A model generated the notes under the pieces. The model searched no databases. It saw nothing but the letters and a program-made list of their open reading frames with translations, and had not been told where the DNA came from. 64,000 nt of DNA, from contig JAOWCC010001589.1 in the NCBI GenBank assembly GCA_030867875.1, positions 85,211,537-85,275,536 of the forward strand. Direction: 5' to 3'. The translations under genes and the position numbers were made by a program. Below, one piece after another: positions 51,443-62,137 of the stretch. The stretch is from Actinernus sp. WN-2022 (taxonomy: Eukaryota; Cnidaria; Anthozoa; Actiniaria; Actinernidae). Position 1 is the first letter of the stretch; every line of letters begins with the position of its first letter.

Positions 51443-53346
51443 TACTTAGTCTTAAGCCAGGACCACCTCAGATGGAAAACACTGAAACAAGATCTAGCTT
51501 GCATGGATATATAATGGTACCAAGAAAGGGGAAGGGAAAGAAAGAGTGCCACTTGCATGTAAGTATACTCTCAGTTCGATCTGGACCAAATTTAGTTATG
51601 TTATGTTATAAACTTGCAATAATGATAAATACACTACTCTAAAAATCGCTAAATTAAAATGCACCAAAATTAAGTGTCGCTAAATTTAAATCGTCGCTAA
51701 ATTAAAGTACAATATGAAATTCCGCCATCTGGTCAGTTTCACACAATCATGCTGTTTGACGGTCGATTATGACGTGTATCGGATGTCTCGTGCACATTTC
51801 AGTCATTTCAGCTTGACAACTGAAATGGATTCTTCGCTAGTGGTATTGTTTTTATCGCATTAAAGTGATTTAAATGAAGCTATTGACGTTTATGATTTTA
51901 TCACATAAATGTTCTATTATCGTCGTAAAAGTTTTGAATAAATTCGCCAAAGTTTCAGTTCGTGAAATCGCGAAAATTAAGTGACTTATGTTCCAAAATT
52001 TACGAAAAATCGCTAAATTAAAGTGTCGCTAAATATGGATTTTTCAAAATCGCTAAATTAACGTGTCGCCAAAATTTCATGTAATAAGGTACATAATATT
52101 ATTATGTCAGTTCTAAAAAAAACACATTAAATACACTGAGAATGCCTAAACCAAGAGATAATAATCAAATACAAAGAGGTACAGGCCAGATGTAAATAGA
52201 CCCGGGAAATAGAACAAAATAAAACCAGTGTCAATAACACGCCACAGATAAATATGCGATTTCCACATCAGTCATTTATATTTCGTTTGAAAAAATCTTC
52301 ATATTTTCGGATTACTTACTCAGTTTATACTCACTCACTGCATGCTGGGATTTCGTTCCCGAATTTATAAACATTTAAATACATGTGCATGGGGGCGAAA
52401 CGACTGTAATTCTTTTAAAAGGCCCCTGTCAGTCACTTTCGAGAGGTTAATAACAATAAATAACACGACAGTCAATTGGTATAAAGGTTATCATGTTCAG
52501 ATTAGCGGCTACTTACATTTACAAGTTGTTGTCGTTATATATAGTCACTGTTGATCGCAGAGCGGACTGTCACGTCTCACGAGTGTATCTTAAAGCATGT
52601 CGCATAATATGTGAAATTCCCGTCCAAAGCCCGTGAAACACCTCTCAGCTTTAGAAAAGACAAAAATATTGGTATTGCACTTGAAGGAACCTTTGGTTTA
52701 CACAAAAAACAGCTGATATTAAAGGTTTTGCTAAGTCAAAACTCCCACTCGCCGCCATCTTGAAAAACATGGAAATGTTGTCCACTGTCCACGTGACCAG
52801 CACAGTGCCATCTGATTGGTACGGTGGCAAAAAGAACTTCCAAAGAAGGCGCAATGTGATTGGTTGACGGCGCAAAATCTCGAAAAAAAAACACTTGCGA
52901 TTTCTGACTCGAGCCGGCCAAAGGCCTGTCCCGAGTAATAAAGGCACACAACTCAATACAAACACCACGTGATACTGTGACGGTTGATTAATTTTTCAAT
53001 ATCTAGCCAATCGGTGTCACTGAAGTGTTGTCATGGCGAGAGCTCTTACAGAGTCCAATACAGCCGGAGGGTGGGAACTGTTAGTAATATAATTTGTCAC
53101 GTTGCGATCTTATCAATGTTTTACATAACTGTTGTTACAGTTCTTCATGTTGGAATGCTGGTTCGGCATGATCGTTAATGAGGTATAGAACTGATAAGGG
53201 TTGTTCAGATTGCGAGTCGTCATTCGATCTCTCTTTATTATAGGCACCTAGATTTCAACGAAATTTAATTTTTACTACGGTTAAAAATGAATAAGTGTAA
53301 TTTATGTCCAGTTGTCTTGAAATATTATAACAGTTATAGCAACTAT
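51443..53346. other. intergenic; CGCTAAATTAA-type repeats, no gene
   Basis: From 51640 to 52085 the phrase CGCTAAATTAA recurs at least seven times on the plus strand. From 52650 to 52960 three minus-strand frames overlap without any domain. CCAAT-box motifs lie near 52813 and 52857. Confidence 0.45.
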
Positions 53347-54004
53347 CAAGGGCACCCAACGAAGTTTTCGGTTAAAAAGCTGTTCGGGAGAGTAAGTTAG
53401 CCTAAAACTTTCGGATTTGAAAAAATTGTCCCTAGAAAATTGTTTTCTGAATGACTGGCTAGAAAATTTGTTTTCAATCCCCAGACAATTATATTAGAAA
53501 CGGGAGAATAAAAGGTTTCCCCTAAAATATTCGTACGTATTCGTCTGATCAAGAGTCAGAACGATCAGGAAAAAACATTGGTTGGAATGGAAAAAAACAA
53601 CACATATTATCACAAATCATTTAGTGAAGTTTTCGAGAACACATTTTCATTCTCTAAGAAATTCTGACATCTAAAATCCGAAAGAATAAATCTTTAGCAA
53701 ATGGAGGTCACCTAAAAGAATTGCCTAAAGGAAAAAAGAACCCTAAAAAATTCGTACCTCCACAAAACTTTGCAACATGAAGTTACTTGCGCTAGAAAAT
53801 TCTTGTTTACGGTATGTTCTAGACTACTAACAAATTATTTGGCCATAGTATTTTTGGTTGACGCGATTTCCACCTAGAAAATCCGAACAGCTAATAGCTT
53901 TCTAGAATACGCCAAAAGACATAGTAGGCGCCTTAAAATGGCTAGATGAGCTGCATACAACTGGTTTCAAACGAATTTCAAAAAGTACTCGTTGGGTGCC
54001 CTTG
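53347..54004. mobile_element. TIR element with GGGCACCCAACGA ends
   Basis: CAAGGGCACCCAACGA at the left and TCGTTGGGTGCCCTTG at the right form short exact TIRs 658 bp apart. The interior is AT-rich with repeated CTAGAAAAT phrases and no open frame. Superfamily not determined. Confidence 0.65.
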
Positions 54005-54739
54005 AACTATAGCAGTCTACTCTGAGCTTAATGTTTATTATTAGAAATGTCCATGCAACCTAGATTTAGTGCTTTTCGCTTCCTCAAAGATTTTCACCAA
54101 GTGGGGTTTTTGCATACTATACGCGGTCTTTTGACACACTCTAGAATATCAGTATATTTTAAACATATATAGCCTTGTAGGTATATCAAGGCCAGGCCTA
54201 ACATGCAATATACATTGTTAGTAATTTCAATTCAGTTTAAATTCATAAATGTATAAATGAGCTTATGTGTATAGCAGCCATTGTAACGGACCCCCAATAA
54301 TATGGGGTTGTTTACTTTGTAGCCTAATAAACGTGATGCCCCCTTCCTGATCAGTAACATATATTGTAATGTTATCGATAAAGGTCAGTTAGAAAATATT
54401 TTGTAATCCTTTCACTGCAGTGATTAGACTACAACCTATATAATCGAAAAAATCGAGCTCGGGTTTCCTGTGGTAAAACGTCTTTTTTTCTCCTCCCCGC
54501 CCCAGTCTTCTTCTCTCTCCTCCGCAAGCACAGGCAACCCAATTTACTTTTTTTTTCTCGCGGTCCTATACTTAAGGTGCTTGCGGCGGAGACTACATTC
54601 TCGTCACACGCGCGTAAAATGCACAAAAAATAACACTGAGCGTTTCACCAAATTTTGCATATAATTTAAAAATTATTTCAATATTTTACACAACAATCAC
54701 CACAGGCAGCCCAAGTTTTGTATCTGCACTGGGTGACTT

Positions 54740-55960
54740 CAGTTTTCCCTCGTATCAGATAGTTTCCTAGAACAAAATGAAAACAACAAAACTATTTGTT
54801 TGCCTTGCAGATACTTTGCAAGTTATAGTACAGAACAATTTAAACGCACTTATCACATGGTTTAACCATAACTATTTAAAGGTAAATGATTCCAAGACAA
54901 AGATCTATTCCATTAGTTCATTACCAGCAATACACAGATCCTTGCAAGCTACCACTGGATGTTGAGAATAGTACAAAGCTACTAGGCCCGACTATAGATA
55001 ACTCACTCACTTTTAAACATGTTAAATTAGCCTGTAACAAGGTCAATGCCAAAGTTGCCTCTCTGAGGCGTATACGTAAGTTCATCCCTATGGATGTTAT
55101 GATTAGAATATACAAGGCTTTTATTTTACCACACCTCGAGTATTGTTCGCCTGTGCATGTTGGCCATACACCAGGCCTTTCTCAGAAACTTGAACTAACA
55201 AACAGTATACTATGCTGACCTTACTTAATATGGCTAAAACTACCTCCTACGATGAACTACTAAAAACTGTAGATCTTAGATCGCTAGAACAGAGGCGATA
55301 TGTACAATGTCTAGTAATACTCCATAAATGTATTTATAATACCCCACCTACCTATAGTCAACAACTTTTTTCTTTTTGCTGCAGCAAACATAATTTACGG
55401 GGTTTGCAAAACTTAATCAGCCTACTTGCAATACTAGATATCTGCATAACTCCTATACGGAGTATTTATAATATAGATACGATAGTACGCGCGCTCTGAT
55501 TGGCTAAAAAGCCATGTTTTATCAGAGTATATAACATGGTTTGCCGTGTTTTATTGTTTTCAACTGGCGGTTTCCTTTCAACGCGCGTGTAAATCTATAT
55601 TATAAAACAGATAAAGCCTTAAATCCATTTTTTATACCATCATAAAACACACTAGTCATTTGAGAACACTCGAGAAATGTTGAAAGCACGCGCCTTCGGC
55701 TTGTGCTTTAACATTTCTCTCATGTTGTCAAATGCCCATCGTGTTTTATGATAGTATGAAGCATGGCCAAGGCTTCTTTATTTGTTAAATAACTACCAGG
55801 GTCTGGAATTATCTCCCTGATAATACACGCCGCACATCGTCACTGACAGTATTCAAATCCAAATTGAATAACCAAACACTTTCGCCGACACTAGTGCCCG
55901 TCATTATTGTGCCGAATATAATGAACTTAACGTAGAACTGTGATATTACTATATCACCAT
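54740..55960 (+). mobile_element. CR1/L2-like LINE fragment, frameshifted and interrupted
   Basis: Frames give NNLNALITWFNHNYLKVND (after the YADD region), KLLGPTIDNSLTFKHV, ASLRRIRKFIPMDVMIRIYK and AFILPHLEYCSPVH, the thumb region of CR1-type reverse transcriptase, then DLRSLEQRRYVQCLVILHK. The C-terminus VWNYLPDNTRR resumes near 55797 after an insertion of about 320 bp (55470-55780) that has imperfect inverted ATAATATAGAT ends and a CACGCGCCTTCGGCTTGTGC hairpin. Confidence 0.8.
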
Positions 55961-56312
55961 AATTAATCTTAATAGTATTTATTTTGTCTTAATTAATTAC
56001 GTATTTAGTACTGTATACATTTACTTATTTACTATCCTTAATTCGTTTTTGTATATATTTATGCTTCCTTAGTCTCGGTATTCAGTGTCCTATTAAGGTT
56101 AATTCTATGTACTAGTTCGCTATTTATATATATCTTTACTCTGTAATTAATTGGCGCGTACACATTTAAACGAGCTTAGTGCTCACCATGTGAAATTTGA
56201 TTTAAAAAATTACTACGGCCGCCATGTTTACTTTTGTCACGAGTCGAAGAACAGATCGAGCAGAGCATCATGGGAAGACATGAATATCCTCCTTTGCCAT
56301 CACCGGTGTTTT

Positions 56313-56471
56313 TAGTTTTACGTACGTACGCGTATTTACATGAAATGTTTCGCGAAAAATAAGAAAACTACTTAAAAGCCAAGCCTAAGACTTCAACAGG
56401 TTTAGGTTTTCTTAATTTGTAATTCACTGTAAGTTTACTAAGTTATAAAATTATTTACTAAAAACGTTTAA
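56313..56471. repeat. dispersed repeat, left half of disrupted copy
   Basis: Reverse complement of 23340-23480; ends at TTAA (56468-56471), where the next element is inserted. Confidence 0.8.
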
Positions 56472-57189
56472 GGGTGCGTTTACCAATTGTTTTGGGCCGT
56501 TGCTAAGTAGAATTTAAAACGCCATAAAACGCCAACAATTTGAGTAAAATAATTAATAAATCACTCAGGAACTCCTGGGAGACGGACATTTTTATTTTGA
56601 TGACGTCATCGTATGACGTCATTATTACGTCATCAAGGCAGAACAATTCAATCAACTCATGATTGCTTTGGGTTAGTGCTTTCATATTTGCATATATCAT
56701 TGGTCTGGGTTAGGCACAAAAGGTGTAGCATGCGTTTTACGATATACCGAAAATTGATCGTTTTATAATTTTTTCCCGTGAATTTTAACAGTAAGATGGT
56801 CATAACTTCCGTGTTTTAATTTTTTTCGCTAAACCCATGCTTGGCTCTGTGCAATGCGACTTCAGGACAATTTTTATGTGAAAAAGGATTGACTTTTCTT
56901 TGTTTCACGAACTCAGTTTCATTTTTTGTGAAACCGGAAGTATAATATTGTTACCAGGGCCGACGGGGCGGTCCACGGGGCGCGGCCGCGTTTGGGTGGT
57001 TACAAAGCAATTATCTTTACATACATGGATTCTCGTGTACCGATGGAATTTGCGAGGGCAAAGCTAAAGGCATTGGACAAGAAAATAAAATCAGTGAAAT
57101 TGAAACAGAGCTGCATTATCAGACATCTAATTCCAGTGGTTTATTCACGCAAAGAAGTCGATTTGCACCATAATCAGTCACATGTCTAA

Positions 57190-57425
57190 CCGCCTTCCGG
57201 TTGTAATAAGCGCCGGTCTGTCGAGCGGGAGGTTGCAGGTTCAAACCCCGGCCAGACCAACACTCAGGGTCTTAAAATAACTGGGTAGAAGGTGTTGCCT
57301 TTACATAATACAGTAAACTGTTAGACCTTCACGTCTTCTCGGATAAGGACGTATAAAAATCGTAGGACTAGTGACGTGTTCCCAATTAGCTGCAAAGCTA
57401 AATTATAATACATTGACACTAAAAG
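57190..57425 (+). mobile_element. tRNA-derived SINE, second copy
   Basis: TAAGCGCCGGTCTGTCGAGC, B-box GGTTCAAACCCC (57238-57249), body GGGTAGAAGGTGTTGCC, TTAGACCTTCACGTCTTCTC and AATCGTAGGACTAG match the SINE at 22.26 kb. The A-box is degraded. It ends in ACTAAAAGTAAAGTC-type sequence. Confidence 0.8.
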
Positions 57426-57885
57426 TAAAGTCACTCACTTTTATACTTTACGACGCGTCGAGGAGAAACAACCCGATTCAACTTACGGTATGCCTACATC
57501 AAAATCTGACTCAGTTTTCTATCCTATAGCAATCAAAAACACTGCTAAATATGTCAATTCTAGAGGAATATCTTGCTATAATGTGTAATATCATTCGCAC
57601 ATGTTCGTAATCCTTATAATATTCTCCATTGATCAATAAAGAAATAATTACAAAATTCGGCAAGTAGGCCTTAGGCTTTGTTCGCCCTAAAGGAATGGTC
57701 GCAAGTTAATAGGAACTTGCCATCGTTCGTTTCCGTATTTATGTTTAACTTTCGCATTTTTCACAGACATTTCCGGCCTTAGAAATAGTTGACAAATTGT
57801 TCAAGCAAGCAACCGTGAACGACAATCTACGTTCTACGTTGTATCGGTCTTTGCTTCTTTATAGTTAGAAATAGTGTCCAGGGTA

Positions 57886-58268
57886 TCAGAACACTCTGGT
57901 ATCAGAATATATGAAAACGTTTTGGTCATTACTTAACCGATTACTTCCAGTCAAGTCCCTAGTATCGTGACGAGCCGCCGTAAAAATGGAGTTGATTTCT
58001 CTTTCGTTGGCTCTGTATTTTTCTTCGCTACTTTCTTGTGAAAGTGGCTCAAAACCAAACTCTTCGAAGACTCCTCTCACGTGTAGCTGCTCACTTGTAA
58101 GTACATTCTGACTCCCCTCGTTATCAACAAGCTCTTTCCGAGCACTTTCCAAACTTTCGTTGTCGAAATCCGAACGAAAATTAGTGTGCACTTGACACCC
58201 GAATTCCACGTACTGACATCGGAATTTTCCCTCGCCCAGCGACCCTCCGCAGCTAGAATGGTTTTCTC
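57886..58268 (-). CDS. open frame inside the TTAA element, no clear start
   Basis: A frame running from near the right TIR to a stop at 57886 encodes KFRCQYVEFGCQVHTNF, then an acidic polar part (RKELVDNEGSQ, EPLSQESSEEKY). The Cys/His spacing is loosely zinc-finger-like. There is no in-frame ATG near the start; an overlapping frame starts with ATG at 58283 (MPKKSEKTILAAEGRW). It may be a remnant of a transposase or of no function. Confidence 0.25.
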
Positions 58269-58523
58269 GCTCTTTTTCGGCATTATATTAAGTAAACTTG
58301 AAGCATGGAAAGTAAAAAAAAACCGGGTTCAAGTAGCAAAAACAACTTCATTGTAACTTTTACGAAATGTAAACAAAACTGAAGGAGTGGAGCATTGCAA
58401 AGCGCGCGTGTTGCTTTTTCACTAAACCGGAAGTAAGTTTTTCCCGCCATTGCATGAGCGCTCGCGCGCGCCGACCCTTCATAGCAACGTCGCTGCTTAG
58501 CGACGAAATTGGTAAACGCACCC

Positions 58524-58790
58524 TTAAGACCTCTGAAACTTGTATTTGAAACCGGAGCCTTCATTCTTTCGGCCAGCCGAGCATAACATTGTGCGGTAGG
58601 TACTTCGTGTAACGTACAGATAGTATTGGGAGGTCACTAAAGAACAGAGAAATATAATGCTTCTTTAATGGTCTTGTGGACTAATACAAACCCTACCACT
58701 ACATAAAAAAAACACGTCAACAATGGGTTCAATGCTATATGTGTACGTTACACGAAGTGCCTAGGCGTTTTGCCGCGGTGTTGCTCGACT
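58524..58790. repeat. dispersed repeat, right half, with nested MITE
   Basis: TTGTATTTGAAACCGGAGCC and TTCTTTCGGCCAGC match the reverse complement of 23.26-23.34 kb. The match is interrupted at 58597-58763 by an inverted-repeat element and resumes with CGTTTTGCCGCGG. Confidence 0.75.
58597..58763. mobile_element. 167-bp MITE nested in the dispersed repeat
   Basis: TAGGTACTTCGTGTAACGTA and its complement (TACGTTACACGAAGTGCCTA, one mismatch) are the ends. The interior is AT-rich. Confidence 0.8.
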
Positions 58791-59122
58791 GTCTGCAATG
58801 AGCTTGACTGATCTCGGTAAACCGAAGAGCGAATAGAAATCAAGCTCAAATTAGACCGAGAATCGCCAATTTGAATCTCGTGACGTTCACAAGAGTGCGT
58901 TTTCCGGCATCAAAAATATGTTTTTTAAGGATGAAAACTGACCTATATTTTAATTAGATGCACTGAGGTTAAGCACAACTTTACCAGGAACCCGAAAGCA
59001 TTATCTGGAGACAAGTGTGCATGTTTATGGAAGATTTCAGTTGAAAACCTGCCAGTCGAAAATCACTTGACTTCATGATTGACTTGACAAAGAGAGATGT
59101 AGAAGAATACGAACAAACTTTA

Positions 59123-59165
<43 letters not shown>

Positions 59166-60464
59166 ACAATGGCATTGTAAAGCCCATACAGATCGGACGC
59201 GAATATGTTATCTTACTTGTAAAATGAATAGATAACTATTAAAAACCATTGATATGCACAACATAAAATTTTAACCTTTGATTTCTCCCACCCTGCTATC
59301 GATGTGGGAGGAATTAGTTTCTCACAAAAACATATCCCACATCGAAGAGACAATGTGTATGCAATAAGAGAGCAGAGCGTAGCGTGCAGAAAAACAGGTC
59401 CCACATGGTGTGTACATAATGAGAGCAGATGTACTTTGTCGTTTCACCCCTCCCGGGATAGGGGAAGTCAGTGATCGGTCGTGAGACTTCCCTCACTAGC
59501 TTAGCTAGTATTCTGTACCCGATACAGACTACTAGAGCTATAACGGACCATAGGGTCTGTATATTGATACAGAACCTGATGTTTTATAATCAGGTTTGTA
59601 CGGGGGAATACAGAGACGATCATGTGGTGTCATTCAGCACATGGGATTGGCTAGTACCCTTAGGAATTATTAATGAATTTTACAAGTAATAATTATTCTT
59701 ATTGTTATAAGCTCATACAATCAAAGAGCTGCTTGCTTTCATGAAACTGTGCCTGTTTAGTTTGTTTCTCGTTTCCGTTTCCAATTTATTTTCTTTGTAC
59801 CACGATTTTAGTAGCTTACTGATTACGAGGTAGTCGTGCTTTTCTTTGTTTTTTAAAAGCCATGTCCTCGTTGAAAGCAGCCATTTCAGCTTCTGCATCT
59901 TTGACAACTATAGATACTATTTAGGTATTCTATCAATCTATTAATAGCGAGAAGGGCTCGGCTAGCTACAGAGTCCAATATCATATTTACTTTCCCATTC
60001 ATCGGCGGTTTCCGGACTGATTTCAGTGTTGGCGGCGCCGGACACGTGAATGTGAAGTACGCTTGCAGTTTTTTTTACTTGCTCGGTACAAATTATTAAT
60101 CATTGCCCTTTCTCTAGGTTCAAGTACAGTTGCCTTTAGAGTCCTGAACGACTCCTTCGAAATTATCTAATTGAGTTTCTTGTCAAGCATTTCTTTCACA
60201 CGATAAACGAAGATTTTCGTTTTAAAGCAACATTCGTACCCGCCACGGCTTGCTTCGACTTTTGAACACTTTTGTTAATTCATGAAAACCCTTCTGGTAA
60301 ACCACGAAAAAAACTTACAAACATGTGTAAGTATTAAAACTATCGGGTGGCCGGTGGGCACGCGTAAAAACAGCCGACTCATATCGCCCGAGTCGGTTGT
60401 TTTCTCAGGCAAGCGTAAAACCGGAAGTCAAAATCGCATCTGCTCCCGCGAGCATAGCAACGGT
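58791..60464. other. intergenic; one hairpin, no gene seen
   Basis: A hairpin with arms GATCTGTATGGGC and TTTACAATG lies at 59148-59194. Near 59280-59430 two diverged copies of a CCCACATCGAAGAGACAAT-type segment lie in tandem. Open frames have no domain. Confidence 0.5.
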
Positions 60465-60477
60465 GTTGCCTAGCAAC
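60417..60477. promoter_or_regulatory. ETS-like site and perfect RFX X-box
   Basis: ACCGGAAGT near 60420-60428 matches an ETS/GABP site. GTTGCCTAGCAAC at 60465-60477 is a perfect palindromic X-box, the RFX-factor motif common upstream of ciliary genes. No gene start was identified next to it, and similar GTTGCTAAG/CTTAGCGACG sequence near TE ends (56495, 58498) suggests the block may be element-derived. Confidence 0.4.
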
Positions 60478-60978
60478 GGAATATGTAAATCAGCCCTCAA
60501 AGAGGGATAAGCTTTCTTCACCGAGCACAGATAAACAGAATAAACACACGGGAAAAACAGTTCATATTTATTAATGCCAAAGATATCACGTCAACCATTG
60601 TCGAAATATCAATGCAATGTATCGGGCTTCAATTATAATCTATTTCTTTCCATGCCTCATTTCTATCTTTTATCAAACTTGATAATACTTTGAATTCACA
60701 AGTTCAAAGCATAGGAAGTCAATATCGTTTTAGCCTTTAAACGGACTAATACTTACATGTAGCTCTAATCAAGTAAGGTACATCCTCACAACTATTTGTG
60801 ACTCGCGCGCGAATTTGAACAGAAATACATGTACAACACATTCAATGCTGAACTCCAATTGCGAGAGAACGAGTCAGTTACTAAAAAGGCTTCCCATTCC
60901 TTTTCTAATTCACCACAAGCCACCGTCGAAAGGAAGACGCTAAACTTCCATGATATGGTGAAGAAGTACCAATACTGC

Positions 60979-61308
60979 TCATTTGAGCTTAAAAAATGAC
61001 TTTGCCCTGATGTATAGCACAAGTTCCACATTCTGTCTTTTAATCCGCCTCGAGTTTAAGATCTCTGTTTCACCAGTCTCCATATCCAACATTCGCTTCT
61101 TACCACTCATCTCAACAGCACAAGCTCCAAATGGGAACCATTCCGTATCTTTTAATCTGCCTCGAGATTCACCAGCCACCATATCTAACATTCGCTTTTT
61201 ACTACTCATCTCTAAAGTGTAACAACACAGTTTTTTAATCCGATGGCCTATGTTGATGGTCACCCCCATCACAATCCAAAACAGCTGCGTCCACTTTCTT
61301 GTAGCCAT
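60979..61308 (-). CDS. hypothetical ORF with internal duplication
   Basis: ATG at 61308 opens 109 codons starting MATRKWTQLFWIVMGVTINI, possibly a signal anchor. It then contains two copies of a 40-residue unit: SSKKRMLDMVAGE followed by RGRLKD, and SGKKRMLDMETGE followed by SRRIKR. No family is recognised, and a partly overlapping minus-strand frame (61648-61310) is also open. It may be repeat-derived. Confidence 0.3.
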   Translation of the reverse strand: MATRKWTQLFWIVMGVTINIGHRIKKLCCYTLEMSSKKRMLDMVAGESRGRLKDTEWFPFGACAVEMSGKKRMLDMETGETEILNSRRIKRQNVELVLYIRAKSFFKLK

Positions 61309-61693
61309 GTTAGTGTACACGTGACGCGTGAACATCCGCCTCTGCCTCCTGAGATAACGAAGTTTTCAGGTTCAGCATGAGGCTGCCACATGAAACGGCG
61401 ACTTTGGTTGCAGCAATAAATATGGTGTCTGGTGCACTTCTTTTCTTCACCACAATAACAAAAGAAAACCCAAATCCTGTCGTCTGATTATGATTTACCT
61501 CTCCCACAACAGAAAAAATAAAAAATTCCATATCAATGACTCTAAAATTCAGTAAAGTTGTATCTCGTCGTATAAATAACCTCACGGCAACCTCGTGACG
61601 GAAGAGATGGTGCATCCACATGTGACCATGGCATTCCGAATGGTACAATGAAATTAACGAAACTCGCAGTAAAACCCTTCACATTTTGATCCT

Positions 61694-62137
61694 CTATTTC
61701 GGTAGCTTGGTAACCGTAGACTGAATTGCCTTAACTAGAAGGTCTACCCAGTCAGGGGGAGGCCTGGAGCCTAGTAGCGGGTGTAGTTTTGGTCGTTGTA
61801 CAGTCTCTCCCGCGTCACCACGTTTCGAGTCATTACTACCTTCTCCACTAGTCCCAGGCCTCTCTGATGGTCCTGACTCCTCGTCTTCTCGCGTTCGGCG
61901 TCGCTTTTTTTGCGGCCCATCGCTAGAGTCTGTCGAGTTGCCATCGGACGATTCATTAGCTTTAGGTTCTTTCTCTGCGGTTTTCTTTTCTTGGCGCGCC
62001 TTGAGGCGTTCCTGTTTTCTGTTTTGGTGTCTTTTACACACGACCAGTAAATCCTCCAAACTGGGTTGGAATAGGCTGCTGATGTCTGTCTTCTGCGGGG
62101 GGTTCACTGAGAACATCAAGGCCATCGCACGCAGGTC
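61694..62137 (-). CDS. terminal exon of the unidentified right-end gene
   Basis: Acceptor TTGCCATTTTGTAG|GACCTG, then 147 codons and TAG. A GTAAGT lies only 32 bp upstream of the acceptor; that would be too short an intron and is taken as chance. Confidence 0.75.
   Translation of the reverse strand, partial: DLRAMALMFSVNPPQKTDISSLFQPSLEDLLVVCKRHQNRKQERLKARQEKKTAEKEPKANESSDGNSTDSSDGPQKKRRRTREDEESGPSERPGTSGEGSNDSKRGDAGETVQRPKLHPLLGSRPPPDWVDLLVKAIQSTVTKLPK

Larger units (their letters stand above)
56472..58523. mobile_element. 2.05-kb TIR element with TTAA target duplication
   Basis: Ends GGGTGCGTTTACCAATT and AATTGGTAAACGCACCC are inverted and flanked by TTAA on both sides (56468-56471, 58524-58527). 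The related empty site at 23.34 kb confirms both borders. TTAA target choice is typical of piggyBac and Kolobok elements. It contains CRE-like TGACGTCA near 56600, ETS-like ACCGGAAGT near both ends, a SINE at 57.19 kb and one short frame, and no complete transposase. Confidence 0.85.
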
